A DNA stretch of 64,000 nucleotides. Source: Closterium sp. Naga37s-1 (Eukaryota; Streptophyta; Zygnematophyceae; Desmidiales; Closteriaceae). Positions 42,380-53,657 of this stretch are shown here, in pieces. The stretch covers positions 1,299,501-1,363,500 of the forward strand of contig CANJKZ010000955.1 in the NCBI GenBank assembly GCA_947471745.1, in the 5' to 3' direction. The stretch's first letter is position 1, and every line of letters begins with the position of its first letter. Both the position numbers and the translations under genes were made by a program. Below the pieces are notes generated by a model. It saw only the letters and a program-made list of their open reading frames with translations, made no database searches and was not told where the DNA came from.

Positions 42380-43330
42380 GTTTCGTTCCTGCCCGGCGCT
42401 CGTTTTTTCCCTGCCCTGCCCGACGTTTCTGCCCTGCCCAGTACGCTATAGTGCTGCTGCCCTGCCCTGCCCTGCCCCGCACGCGCTGCCCCGCACGCGC
42501 TGCCCTGCTAGCCACGCGCGTGCCCTGCCCTGCCCAGCGCTTTCGCGCTGCCCTGCCCTGCCCTGCCGCCGCTGCCCTGCTGCCGCACGTGCTGCGCTGC
42601 TGCCTGCGCTGCCCTGCTCGCTGCGCGATGCCCTGCTCGCCGACGACGCGCACTGCCCTGCCCCACTTCCCAGTGCTTGTGCGCGCCCTGCTGCCCCGTA
42701 ACTGCGCGTGCCTCGCTGCCCAGCGCCAGCGCGTGCCCCGCTGCCCAGCGCCAGCGCGCGCCCCACTGCACAGCGCCCGTGCGCGCCCTGCTGCCCCATA
42801 CCCGTGCGTGCCCCGTTGCCCAGCGCCAGCGTGCACCCCGCTCTCCAGCGCCCGCGCATGCCCTGCTGCCCTGTGCCCGTGCGCGCCCCGCTCTCCAGCG
42901 CCCGCATGCCCCTGCCCTGCCCTGCTAGCTTTGCCAGCACCTGCCCTGCCTGCACGCTTGCCGCTACCGCCCTAGGCACTGCCATGTTGCTGCCCTAGGT
43001 GCTGCCGCCCTAGGTGCTCCCGCCTGCTGCTGTCGCCCTAAGTGTTGCCGCTGTCGCCCTAGGCACTGCCGTGTTGCCGCCCTAGGTGCTACTGCTGCCG
43101 CCCTAGGTGCTGCCGCCTGCTTCTGCCCTAGGTGCTGTCCCCCTAGGTGCTGCCGCCTGCTGCTGCCGCCCTAGGTGCTGCTGCCACCCGCGTGCGCTGC
43201 CCTGCGTGGCCCTGTCCCGCGCTAGCACCGCCTTGCCTCGAGCGCTGCTACTGCTACAGCCGCCGCGACTGCCGCCTTTGCTGCTGCTGCTGCTACTGCC
43301 CTTGCTACTGATACTGCTGCTGTTACTGGT
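42380..43330 (+). repeat. GC-rich tandem leader of element F
   Basis: Two successive repeat families: CCCTGCTGCCCAGCGCCAGC-type units (42400-42960), then CCGCCCTAGGTGCTGCCGCC-type units (42960-43200). Neither resembles the leaders of B, D or E. Open frames on both strands are by-products. Confidence 0.85.
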
Positions 43331-43333
43331 GCT

Positions 43334-44794
43334 ATGGCGACTCCCAGTGTGCTAGCCTTAGATGCAGAGGGGCACCCTATACAGTTTGAGTCATGGCTAG
43401 AGGGTATTCACCAGTACCTCCAGAGTGTCACTTAGGACAACGCCTCCCTTCGAACACACGTCGGGGTCCCTACCCGCCCCAGAGGCTCCTGCTGTGCCTG
43501 CTGCTGACGCTGGGGAGGAGGTGCGGACGTAATACCGCGCAGACCACGTTGCCTACAAGCGGTGGATGGCGCGCGACGCCACCGCCAAACTTGCAGTAGG
43601 CACTCACCTCTCGCGCTGTCAGACCTCGCGATAGTAGCTCACGAGGGTGGTTGTAGTGAAGCTGGCGGGAGTGGCGGGGGTGGGCCGCAGCAGTTAGAGT
43701 CTTCGTGTGTTGCTGCTTGTGCGCCTACTAGCACCAGTGCGGTTCCTGCGGAGGCGTTGCTCTCGGTCCCTGTCACGCTAGCCGACCCCACCTCTGGACT
43801 AGTCTATTCGCACCCCTCCACTGTTCTCTCGTGCCTTGTAGTCCCTTCTGACTCCTCTGGCTCGACTGAGGGGGGTGACCCTACTGCTGCCGACACAGCG
43901 AACTTTCGCCGCTCGCTGCGCTTGGAGACACCTCCGGGTTTTCCGCCTCGGACATCTTAAACTCCTTTGCTGCCTGTCGCTGTAGACTTCGGGGGGCCAG
44001 GTGTTGTTGGGGGTGGTGGCTTTGGGGGTGCTGGTTCTGGGGGTGCTGGATCTGAGGGTGCTTGTTCTGGGGGTGCTGACTCTGGGAGTGCTGGGAGTCC
44101 TCTTGTTGGTGAACTTGGAGGTAGTGGCACTGGAGGTGCTAGGTCTGGGGGTGCGTTGCAGTCGCTGCCGCGGCGGCCTATCTTCTTTGAGCAACCGTCG
44201 ACGTCGCTACCTGGGCCGACGCCCACTTGTACTACTCCTCCTCTGTTGTTTCCGCCGCCTGACTCCCCACTGCCTGCTCCTGCTCGATACTCCCCGTTGC
44301 TCATCTCCCTGATTGGGCGTCGGGTGCCTGTGTCTTATGCCGCCTCCCCTGTTATCTCTCGTGTTACTCGGGAGCCTGTTGTCCTGTCGTTACCTCCCCC
44401 GTCTTCTCTTCCTGCCGTTCCTGACCCTGTGTCTGGCCTTGCTTGTGCTACTAGCCCGACTGTCTTTCGTTGTCTAGCCGTGCTTGTGACTGCACCTGCT
44501 TCTTCGTCTGCTGCTGCTTCTGCCTTAGTAGCTGAGCCCACAGGCTTTGCCGCTACTTGCCGCCGTGCCTACCTTGCTGGTCTCGTTTCTGCCTCTTCGT
44601 GTCCTACGTCCGTCGGGGGTGAGCTTGCCCTTGGCTGTGACGTCCTTGAGGACAGACAGTTCGAGCTTGAGTACATGCCGTACCCTCTCAGCATCCGGAC
44701 TCGCTACGTTGCGCCCGGGAGACACCACCCTGCGCATTGGCGGGTTGCTAGGAGGGTGCTGCGCTACTTGGTCAGACTAGCAAGCGGAACGTAG
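43334..44794 (+). pseudogene. element F gag start and pol remnants
   Basis: ATG 43334 gives MATPSVLALDAEGHPIQFES, the gag start, closest in wording to element G (MASPPVLAFDAEGRP). It breaks down within about 100 bp. From 43967 a Gly/Ala linker and a Ser/Pro-rich pre-RT stretch (SALVAEPTGFAATCR ... GGELALGCDVLEDRQFELEY) are readable. These then join directly to YPLSIRTRYVAPGRHHPAHW, a piece normally about 300 codons further on. That junction removes the RT catalytic core in one deletion. Confidence 0.85.
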
Positions 44795-45130
44795 CACTTT
44801 GCACTTCGTTCCTTTGCCGTGCAAGTGTTGCAGAAGCGTTCCCAGTTTCGCCTTTGTATGTGGCCACACGGGCCAACACTGCTTGTCACTTGATCTTGTC
44901 TTGTACTTTGATATATAAACCTGCATGTTTCTGGTTGCTAGGTTGTAATCATTGTACTGCTTGTTCTATTATAAAACTGCATGTGAACTGGCCTTGTGGC
45001 CGCTTGCTTGTGCTTGGAATGCGTAGTGATCTTGAGATCCACCCTGAGCTTGCTTTGCGTTGTTTCTTCTCTTGACTTGTCTTGTGACCGCTTGTTGTGT
45101 TTGCTATCCCCCACTTCGCCTATGGGGGTG

Positions 45131-45261
45131 TGTCAAAATAACTTATATGTTGTGTAGGCTGTAGTGGGGTAGAATCTACTGAGTACAACCTATTAGGGTT
45201 AGCTCTACTTGTACTCCTCACTCATGCTAGTGCACCTCATTCCGCTGCATTGATTCTGACA
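45131..45261 (+). repeat. 3' LTR of element F
   Basis: 131 bp, differing from the 5' LTR at a handful of sites. It follows CCTATGGGGGTG. Confidence 0.93.
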
Positions 45262-45424
45262 TGAATATCTCAGCGGAATTGGGTCGACGGAGGGTCGATG
45301 GGCCGGTCATAAAAGACTAAAACCCTCTCGGATGGCATGCCATCAGCAAGAGGCATCAGCCCTAAACACCATGGGACAAGGTGTTTAGGGTTGATGCCTC
45401 CCTGATCATATGCATGCCCGAATA

Positions 45425-45465
<41 letters not shown>

Positions 45466-45872
45466 CGCGGGCAGCGAGCTCCGCCGGGCGGAGTCGTTTG
45501 TCCGTTGAGATATACCATGCTGGACTTATATGTAAGATGGTTGCAAAACAAAATGAGCACGAAGTGGATAGCGAGTTTGTTCTTGCACCTCATTCCCTGG
45601 CTAGGCCGCGAGGCGCACAGAAACTTCATATCATGCGAAATACTTGTTTCGTCAACGTTGCTGATGATATTTTCCTCGAGGTGCACCCTTCTGTGTATCT
45701 CAAACATTTTCACGTGGACGAAAATTGAGCTTGGTTCCCAGTGCACTACACTCTTTCGCACCTGATTTCCCTCCCTCCCAATCGCACTGACAAATGTATC
45801 TAACTGCGTAGCACGAGAATCCTGTCAGCAACAAGGCGTGTCACAACAAAATTGACGATTCACAACAAAATT
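45262..45872. other. spacer between F and G with a hairpin and a poly(T) tract
   Basis: It contains a 21-base-arm hairpin (45350-45400) and 39 T (45427-45465), followed by a short GC-rich palindrome (CTCCGCCGGGCGGAG). The poly(T) may be the poly(A) tail of a minus-strand retroposon ending here (inference). Just before element G lies a tandem AAATTGACGATTCAC repeat, in which G inserted. Confidence 0.5.
45350..45400. repeat. near-perfect 21 bp hairpin with 9-base loop
   Basis: The arms at 45350-45370 and 45380-45400 pair along all 21 positions, one pair being G-T. The loop is ATGGGACAA. Each arm contains the plant telomere word (CCCTAAA / TTTAGGG). Confidence 0.85.
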
Positions 45873-46015
45873 TGTCAAAACATATGCATAATTGTATCTA
45901 GGCTATATTGGGGCTAGCCTTAGGGGGTACACAAATAGTCTCGACACTCTAGTCTTGCACCCCAATCTTCACCTAATCATCACCTTTTCTCGTTCCCTAG
46001 CTAGTGATTCTAACA
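45873..46015 (+). repeat. 5' LTR of element G
   Basis: 143 bp, TGTCAAAACATATG ... GATTCTAACA. GGGGTACACAA and CTTGCACCCC form the internal inverted repeat, with one mismatch. Confidence 0.96.
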
Positions 46016-46080
46016 TGGTATTAAGAGCACAATGCTCCTTAGGACCGATTTTTTAAAAAGGGCCCACCACTACTATTTCG
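46016..46080 (+). promoter_or_regulatory. element G primer-binding site and leader motif
   Basis: TGGTATTAAGAGCA abuts the LTR; it departs from TGGTATCAGAGC by one substitution and one insertion. TCCTTAGGA, a T run and GGGCCCACCA follow, the arrangement seen in the relatives. Confidence 0.75.
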
Positions 46081-46189
46081 ATCTACTGCCCGAGTCGCGC
46101 CCCTAGGAGAAATGCGAAATTCGAAACCGTGCTCTAGGCGAGACGGTTCCCTAGGCGCGATTTTTTTTCCTCCTAGTCACGTGCGACCC

Positions 46190-46470
46190 CCCCCTGAACG
46201 CGTAGGCCCGTCGCGAAGCCCGTACAGCCCACGTAGGCCCGTCGCGAAGCCCGTACAGCCCGCGTAGGCCCGTCGCGAAGCCTGTACAGCCCGTGTAGAC
46301 CCGTCGCGAAGCCCGTACAGCCCGCACCAGGCCGTCGCGCAGCCCGTACAGCCCGCGCCAGGCCGTCGCGCAGCCCGTACAGCTCACGTCAGGCTCGCAC
46401 CCAGCGCGTAAAGCCCGCGCCAGGCCCGCACGCAGCCCTTACAGCCCGCGACTGGCCCGCACACGGCCCG
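46190..46470 (+). repeat. first leader repeat of element G
   Basis: About eight units built on AGCCCGTACAGCCCGCGTAG and GCCCGTCGCGA, decaying downstream. The CGTAC part recalls the leader of mini-element C. Confidence 0.85.
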
Positions 46471-46604
46471 TGTTACTGTTACTCACTGCTGCTGCTACTG
46501 AAGCTAGTGCTGCTACAACTAGTGCTACTGCTGCCACTGCTACTACGGCACTTGCTACAGCTACTATTGTCTGAAACTACTCCAGCTACAGCTAGTGCTA
46601 CTGC

Positions 46605-46960
46605 TGCAGCTCCTACTACTACACTTGCTACAGCTAGTGCTACTGCTGCAGCTCCTACTACTACCCTTGCTACAGCTAGTGCTACTGCTGCAGCTCCTAC
46701 TACTACACTTGCTACAGCTAGTGCTACTGCTGCAGCTCCTACTACTACACTTGCTACAGCTAGTGCTACTGCTGCAGCTCCTACTACTACACTTGCTACA
46801 GCTAGTGCTACTGCTGCAGCTCCTACTACTACACTTGCTACAGCTAGTGCTACTGCTGCAGCTCCTACTACTACACTTGCTACAGCTAGTGCTACTGCTG
46901 CAGCTCCTACTACTACACTTGCTACAGCTAGTGCTACTGCTGCAGCTCCTACTCCAGCGC
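46605..46960 (+). repeat. 42 bp tandem repeat, about eight copies, in the element G leader
   Basis: The unit starts ACACTTGCTACAGCTAGTGC and ends GCTCCTACTACT, 42 bp in all, and the copies are almost identical. Because 42 is a multiple of three, a 158-codon Thr/Ala/Ser frame (46507-46983) runs across it upstream of gag. I see no evidence that it is translated. Confidence 0.92.
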
Positions 46961-47424
46961 TTACTGCAGCTGCTCCTGACTGAAGCTACTGCTGCTACAG
47001 CCCCTGAAGCAGCCGCCCCTGGTGCAGCCGCCCCTGGACCCTAGAGCAGCCGCCCCTGGCCCCTGAAGCAGCCGCCCCTGGTGCAGCCGCCCCTGGACCC
47101 AGAGCAGCCGCTTTGCACGCCCTCGCGTGCCCCTAGCGTACCGGCCCCGCCCCACTAGCCCGCCCTTGCTGGCCTCGTGCGACCAGGCCCCGCCCTAGCT
47201 AGCTAGCCACCTCGTGCCCCGTGCGGACCGCCCCACTCTGCCCTGCACGCCCTCACGTGCCCCACCTCGAATAGCCGCTGCCTAGCCGAGCCGAGCCGCC
47301 CCACCGAACCGCGTCACCCGGCCCGAGCCGCGCCGCCCTACCGAGCCGCGCCCCTGATTCTGTCACTGCTACTGTCACTACTGCTGTTTCTGCTACTACT
47401 ACTACTACTGCTCCTACTGTCGCT

Positions 47425-50400
47425 ATGGCTAGCCCCCCTGTGCTAGCTTTCGATGCTGAGGGCCGCCCAGTGAAGTTTGACACCTGGCTCGATGACCTGC
47501 ACCTATTCCTACAACTCACTGCCAAGGAAGACATCTCACTGTACGATCACGCCTTAGGCCATGCCACTGCCCCTGCTGCTACTGCTGACAGCACTGCCCG
47601 CTCACAGTGGCAGACTCGTGACGCCCACGCTCGCTTTGCTATTCGCAACTCCCTGCCGATAGATGAGCGCGAGCACTTTGGCCAGCACAAGACTGCACAG
47701 GCACTGTACACCGCTGTCGTTGCCCGCTACTCCTCACCTGCCTCTGCCGCGCTAGGCCGTCTCTCACTCCCCTACCTGTTCCCCAACCTGGCCTCTTTCC
47801 ACACAGTCGCTGACCTCATCACGCACCTCCGTACTAGTGAGGCCCGCTTCCGGGCCGCTATGCCCGATGAGTTTCTTGCCACGAACCCCCCCCCGCTCTG
47901 GCTCACTCTCTACCACCTAGTCACCCGCCTCCCTGACACTCTGCGTGCAGTCAGGGATCACTTCCTATCTCGCTGCCCCACTGAGCTCACCATTGCCCTC
48001 CTCGAGAAGGAACTCCTTGCAGCTGAGGCTAGCATAGTCGCTGTAGGTGCCTCTCGTGGCGACCCCCGCACCCCTTTCTTTGAGGGGTGTTCCCCTTCCC
48101 CCCTTCTTCCCTCTGTAGCCTCTGCTTCTGCTGCCGACCTCCTTGGTGCTGAGAAGGTCGGGACTGCGTCCACTTCGAGCTGGCGCCGCAGCGGCAAGGG
48201 CAAAGGGGGCAAGGGAGGCGGAGGTGACGGCGGGGGAGGCGGTGGTGGGGGCGGTGGAGGCGGTGGGGGTGGTGGTGGGGCTGGAGGGACTAGTGGCAGC
48301 GGTGGGGGTGGTGGCGGCAGCGGCGGGGGAGGTGGCAGGGGCGGGGGCGGTGGTGGGGGCGGCGGTGGTCGTGGCGGCGGCAGGGGAGGGGGTGGTCGAG
48401 GAGGTGGCGGCGGCGGTGGTGGTCGTGGAGGCGCTGGCAGTGGCCAGAGCCAGCAGCGCACTCTGTCGCCCCAGGAGCTCCGTGAGTGGTACTCTCAGCA
48501 CGGGGGGGGGGGTGGCCTTAGCTGCACGTACGTCATCCGCACTGGTGACCGCACTGGTCAGACGTGTGGGAGGGCGCACACCACGCAGCGCTGCTTCTCT
48601 CGCCTCGACGACGCTTGGCGTACTCAGTTCCCTGATGCCACTGAGCTGCCCCGCTGGGCTGATCTGATGAAAAAGAACATTGATATCTATGCTCTAGACT
48701 TTGATGCTATTCTCACTGCCATGTATGTGATGTCTACTAGTGGAGAGAGTGCTCAGTACCTGCGTGTTCCGCCCGACCCGGGCATTCGGACCAGTGAGGC
48801 TACCACTCTAGGTGCTAGTGAGGCTGCTGCTCTAGGTGCTAGTGAGTCTGCGCCCCCTGGTACTGAGTCGACTGAGGCACTACACACCTTCACACTGGAC
48901 TCAGGTGCTTCTCGTTGTTTCTTTCGTGACCGCACTACCCTTGAGCCGCTTGCTCGGCCAGTTGCTGTCTCCCTTGCTGACCCCTCTGGGGGTCCGGTCA
49001 TTGCGACCTCCTCCACTGTCCTTCCTTGTCCTGCGGTCCCGTCGGGCACACTGTCAGGTCTCCACCTCCCCTCGTTCTCTACGAACTTGGTGGCGGGTTG
49101 TGCGCTCCAGGACGGGGGTGTTCACCAGTTCACCCCTGCCTACGAGCGCGTGACACACTGCACGTGTGCTCGGACGGGCCGTCACCTGGCTACCTTCACT
49201 CGGCAGCCGGGGTCGGACCTGTACACATTGACCACTGAGTCCCCTCAGGTAGCTGCGTCTGCGTCTGCGTCAGGTCAGCTGTCGGCCCCCTGCTCGTGTC
49301 GCTCTCTGGCGCACGAGACCGTCCTCTGGCACCACCGACTTGGTCACCCGTCTGTGCAGCGCCTTCGTGCCATGCATAAACGGTACCTTGTCTCTGGTCT
49401 TCCCAGGGTTCTCCCTCCCCTCCCACCCTCGCCTGCTCTTCCCTGTCTTCCCTGTGTCGAGGGGCGGCAGCGCGCCGCTCCTCACTCCTCCTCGTTTCCC
49501 CCGACGTCTGCTCCCTTGCAGACGCTCCACATGGACGTGTGGGGCCCAGCCCGCGTCCGTGGTCAGGGTCAGGAAAGGTACTTCCTGATAGTTGTTGACG
49601 ACTACTCGCGCTACACCACGGTCTTCCCCTTGCGCACCAAGGGTGAGGTCCCTGATGTTTTGATCCCTTGGATCCGCGCTTCTCGTCTCCAGCTCAGCGA
49701 GCGTTTCCACTCGGACTTTCCTGTCCTGCGCTTGCACTCTGACAGAGGTGGTGAGTTCTCCTCCGACCTCTTGGCAGCCTACTGTGCGGAGCACGGCATC
49801 CGCCAGTCGTTCACGCTTCCGGCCTCTCCACAGCAGAATGGGGTTGCTGAGCGCCGCATTGGCTTGGTCATGGAGGTCGCTCGTACCTCCTTGATCCATG
49901 CGGCTGCCCCCCACTTTCTGTGGCCGTTTGCGGTCCGATACGCTGCGCATCAGCTCAACCTCTGGCCCCGTGTCTCCTTGCCGGAGACTTCCCCGACACT
50001 GCGTTGGACGGGAGAGGTTGGCGATGCGTCGCGTTTTCGGGTCTGGGGATCTCGAGCTTTTGTTCGCGATACGTCCGCGGACAAGCTCTCCTCCCGCGCT
50101 GTTCCTTGTGTCTTCCTTGGCTTTGTCCCGGACGCGTCTGGTTGGCAGTTTTACCACGCCACCTCGCGCCGTGTCCTGCCCTCACAGGACGTCACTTTTG
50201 ACGAGTCCGTGCCCTACTACCGCCTCTTCCCCTACCGCACTGCCCCGCTCCCCCCCCCGCCTCTCTTCCTCGCCCCAGGTGCTGCTATGGTAGACCCCCT
50301 CCCCCCTCAGGGTGCCGCTCCCTCAGGTGTGTCCCAGGTAGACCCGGTTGAGCCTGTCGAGGTAGCTGTCGACTCTCGTCCTGCTAGGGGTGCTGAGCCT

Positions 50401-53400
50401 GAGCGTGCGGAGCCTGGGGGTGCGGAGCCTGGGGGTGCGGAGCCTGGGGTTGCGGAGTCTGGGGGTGCTGCGTCTGGGGGTGCTGAGTCTGGGGGTGCTG
50501 AGTCTGGAGGTGCTGAGCCTGGGAGTACTACACCTGGAGGAGCTCTCTCCTCACAGCAGCTGCGTGAGTGGTACTTACAGTACTGCAGCCTCAGGAGAGG
50601 TGCCTCTGGAGCTAGGAGTGCTGCTGGAGCTGGTGCTAGTGCTTCCCCTCCTAGGCGGGAGCTGCCCTCTCCCCAGCGGCTCCGAGAGTGGTACGCGCGG
50701 CGCTGCAGTCTCCGGAGTGGCGCTCCTAGTGTCACGGACCCTGGTGCTGGAGGTGCTACTGCTGCTGGCGGTGCTGCTGGTGCTCCTGGAGGTGCTGCTG
50801 GTGCTGGTGCTACTGACGCTGCTGGAGGTACTGCTGGTACTGGTGGTACTGCTGGTGCTGCTGGAGCTGCTAGAGGTACTCCTACTACTGGAGCTGCTGC
50901 TGGTGCTGAGGACCCGGGTGTTGGAGCTGCTGCTGGTGCTGCGGACCCTGGAGTTGGAGCTGCTGCTGGTGCTGCCGACCCTGGAGTTGGAGCTGCTGCT
51001 GGAGCTGAGGACCCTGGAGTTGGAGCTGCTGCTGGTGCTGCGGACCCGGGAGCTGGTGCTGCTGGTGTAGCTGGAGACCCTGGAGGTGAGGGTACTGGTG
51101 GTGCCTCTGCTGGTTCTGGAGGCGCTGCGCGGCCGCGGCCGTACTTCGTTCCGCTCCTTCAGCAGGTTCTTGGTCAGCCGCCTCCCCCTAGTCCTGCTCC
51201 CTCCTTAGAGTGTCCTCCGCCTGTCCAGTCGCAGTCACAGTTACCGCCTGCCTCGCCACTCCCTGGTCCTTCTCCTTACACTGGTCCGACTGGAGGTCTT
51301 ACAGAGCGTCGTGAGCCTGAGTCTCGTCCTGCGTCGCCAGAGTCTCGTCGTGCGTCACCTGTTCGTGCTGCTCACACTGGTCGTCGTGTTCCGCGTCAGC
51401 GTCCTCCTGCTGTCCCAGGCACTCACCAGATGGCACTTCGTCCTTCCACTGCTCCTCAGCGTGTCCCTCTGCCGTCTCCTCCTGCGTCTTCTCTTCCTAC
51501 TCTTGCTGACCCGGAGTCTGACTGCCTTCGTGCTGCCAGTCCTACTGTCACGCGTCTCCTCGCCACTGTTGTCACTGACCCTTCCTTTGAGTCCTCTGCT
51601 GCGTCTGCTCTAGTCGCTGAGTTAGTTGACTTTGCTGCCGCTTGTCGTCTAGACTACGCCGCTAGCCTTGTCGCTGAGTCTGAGTCTGAGTCTGTCTGTC
51701 CTTCGTCCGTCGGGGGTGAGTGTGCTCTTGGCACGGACGTCCTTGAGGACAGGCAGGAGGAGTTTGAGTGCTTTGCCGCTGCGTTACCTCATCTCGTGTC
51801 CATGCTGGTTGCCCCTGAGGGAGACCCGGATGCTCCAGACATCCCGACCCCGCGCTCTTACGCTGAGGCGATCGCGGGTGAGTACTCCTCTTAGTGGCAG
51901 ACAGCCATGGACGCAGAGATGGCTTCTTGGAAGTCCACAGGCACCTACGTCGACGAGGTTCCCCCACCTGGGGCGAACATCGTCAGTGGCATGTGGATTT
52001 TCAGGGTGAAGCGGCCGCCGGGTTCTCCGCCTGTCTTCAAGGCGCGTTACGTTGCACGAGGCTTCAGTCAGCGAGAGGGAGTTGACTTCTTCCAGACCTT
52101 CTCCCCGACTCCGAAGATGACCACTCTTCGGGTTCTGCTGCACGTCGCCGCTCAGCGTGACTACGAGCTCCACTCTCTTGACTTCAGCACAGCTTTCTTG
52201 CAGGGCAGCCTGCACGAGGAGATCTGGCTACGCCGCCCACCTGGCTTCACTGGGTCGTTCCCTCCTGGTACCCAGTGGAGCCTCCGACGGCCAGTCTACG
52301 GTCTCCGCCAGGCGCCGCGTGAGTGGCACGACACACTGAGGACTACACTTGCGGCTCTTGGGTTCGCTCCTTCTACTGCTGACCCGTCGCTGTTTCTACG
52401 CACTGACACTTCACTGCCGACGTTCTACATCCTCGTGTACGTCGACGACTTGGTCTTTGCCACTGCTGACACTACGGCACTCGCCCACGTGAAGTCGGAG
52501 CTGCAGAAGAGACACACGTGCACAGACCTGGGTGAACTGACAAGCTATCTTGGCTTGCGGATCACCCGGGACAGAGCACGGCGCACCATCACCTTGACTC
52601 AGTCACACATGGTGCAGCAGGTCCTTCAGCGCTTCCGCTTCACGTACTCCTCGCCTCAGCCCACTCCTCTGCCTACCGGTCACTCGCTCTCAGCTCTGCC
52701 TTCGGATGAGTCCGTAGAGCCGAGTGGCCCGTATCCAGAGCTTGTGGGCTGCCTCATGTACCTGATGACCTGCACTCGACCTGACCTTGCATACCCTCTT
52801 AGCATCCTTGCACGCTATGTCGCTCCTGGTCGTCACCGGAAGGAGCACATGGATGCCGCTAAGAGGGTGTTGCGTTACTTGTGCAGTACGTCGGGCATGG
52901 GGCTAGTGCTTGGAGGACGAGACCGAGTTGTACTCACTGGGAACTCAGACGCTTCTTGGGCTGACGACCAGGCTACTCAGCGGTCGTCTCAGGGTTACAC
53001 CTTCAGCCTTGGCTCTGGTTCTGTTTCTTGGCGTTCTACACGCTCGTCTTCCGTTCTCAGCTCCAATTGTGAGGCTGAGATCTACGCCACAGCCATGGCT
53101 GCACAGGAGTTACGCTGGCTCACCTACCTGCTGACCGACTTGGGAGAGCGGCCTCGTTCTCCTCCAGTGCTGTACGTCGACAACAAGGCTACCATTGCCT
53201 TGTGTGAGGAGCACAGACTGGAGCACAGAACGAAGCATATCGCTCTACGGTACTTCCTTGCTCGAGAGCTGCAGCAGCGTGGTCAGCTTCGTCTGCGTTA
53301 CGTGGCCACTCGGGCCAACACTGCTGATGTGTTCACCAAGGCGCTTCAGCCTTGTGACCATCAGCGCTTCTGTACTGTTCTAGGCCTTGTGCCTACTGTG

Positions 53401-53421
53401 CCTCACTTGCTTACTTCTTGA
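47425..53421 (+). pseudogene. element G gag-pol polyprotein, 1,998 codons, one TAG
   Basis: The ATG at 47425 opens MASPPVLAFDAEGRPVKF. Order by residue: gag 1-215; Gly-rich with RGG 250-340; zinc knuckle near 367-391 (CTYVIRT ... QTCGRAHTTQRC); aspartic protease DSGA near 492; pre-integrase HHCC finger near 635-676. Integrase has Asp 704, Asp 773 and Glu 809, the last two separated by 35 residues. Then come a GGAEP repeat linker 990-1040, an Ala/Gly linker 1105-1235, RT from about 1520 with YVDD at 1672-1675, and RNase H to the TGA at 53419. The only break is a TAG at 51892-51894 before WQTAMDAEMASW; all relatives have CAG (Gln) there. It would encode everything for transposition if that codon were read. 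The single frame, with no shift between gag and pol, is usual for plant copia elements. Confidence 0.93.
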
Positions 53422-53657
53422 CTCTGTTTGTACTGTGATCTCTATATATATACCTGCATACTTACACTTGCTAGGTTGTGCTCACTGTACCCCTTGCTAT
53501 ATTATTAAACTGCATGTGAACTGGTCTTGTGACCACTTGCTTGTGCTCGGAATTTGTGTGGTTTCCTCGAGATCCACCCTGAGCTTGCTTTGCCCTTCCT
53601 GACTGGTCTTGTGACCACTACTTGCTCTGGCTATCCCCCATTTCGCCTATGGGGGTG
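53422..53657 (+). other. element G 3' untranslated block and polypurine tract
   Basis: Carries the family block (GCATGTGAACTGGTCTTGTG, GATCCACCCTGAGCTTGCTT, TGACTGGTCTTGTGACC). It ends CCCCCATTTCGCCTATGGGGG then TGTG, with CCCCCA and TGGGGG able to pair around the polypurine tract. Confidence 0.75.

Larger units (their letters stand above)
42198..45261 (+). mobile_element. Ty1/copia element F, internally deleted derivative
   Basis: LTRs (42198-42329 and 45131-45261) are flanked by an exact TGAAT duplication (42193-42197 and 45262-45266). Total length 3,064 bp. The leader, the start of gag, the linker and pre-RT stretch and a scrap of RT/RNase H remain. Zinc knuckle, protease, integrase and the RT catalytic core are missing. 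The primer-binding site, leader hairpin, conserved 3' block and polypurine-tract hairpin are all kept, so it could have moved in trans. Confidence 0.94.

Noticed and set aside
45270-45761. Minus-strand frame with a long Lys run
   Set aside because: The Lys run is the translated poly(T)/poly(A) tract; the rest has no motif and spans a hairpin.
46507-46983. Thr/Ala repeat protein upstream of element G gag
   Set aside because: It is a 42 bp tandem repeat in the untranslated leader with no homologue in the other elements.
47425-53421. TAG reassigned to glutamine, since several TAGs sit where Gln is expected
   Set aside because: Element G uses CAG/CAA for Gln throughout its 1,998 codons and has only one TAG. 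The hAT transposase frame also ends in TAG. Mutation of CAG explains the pattern better.
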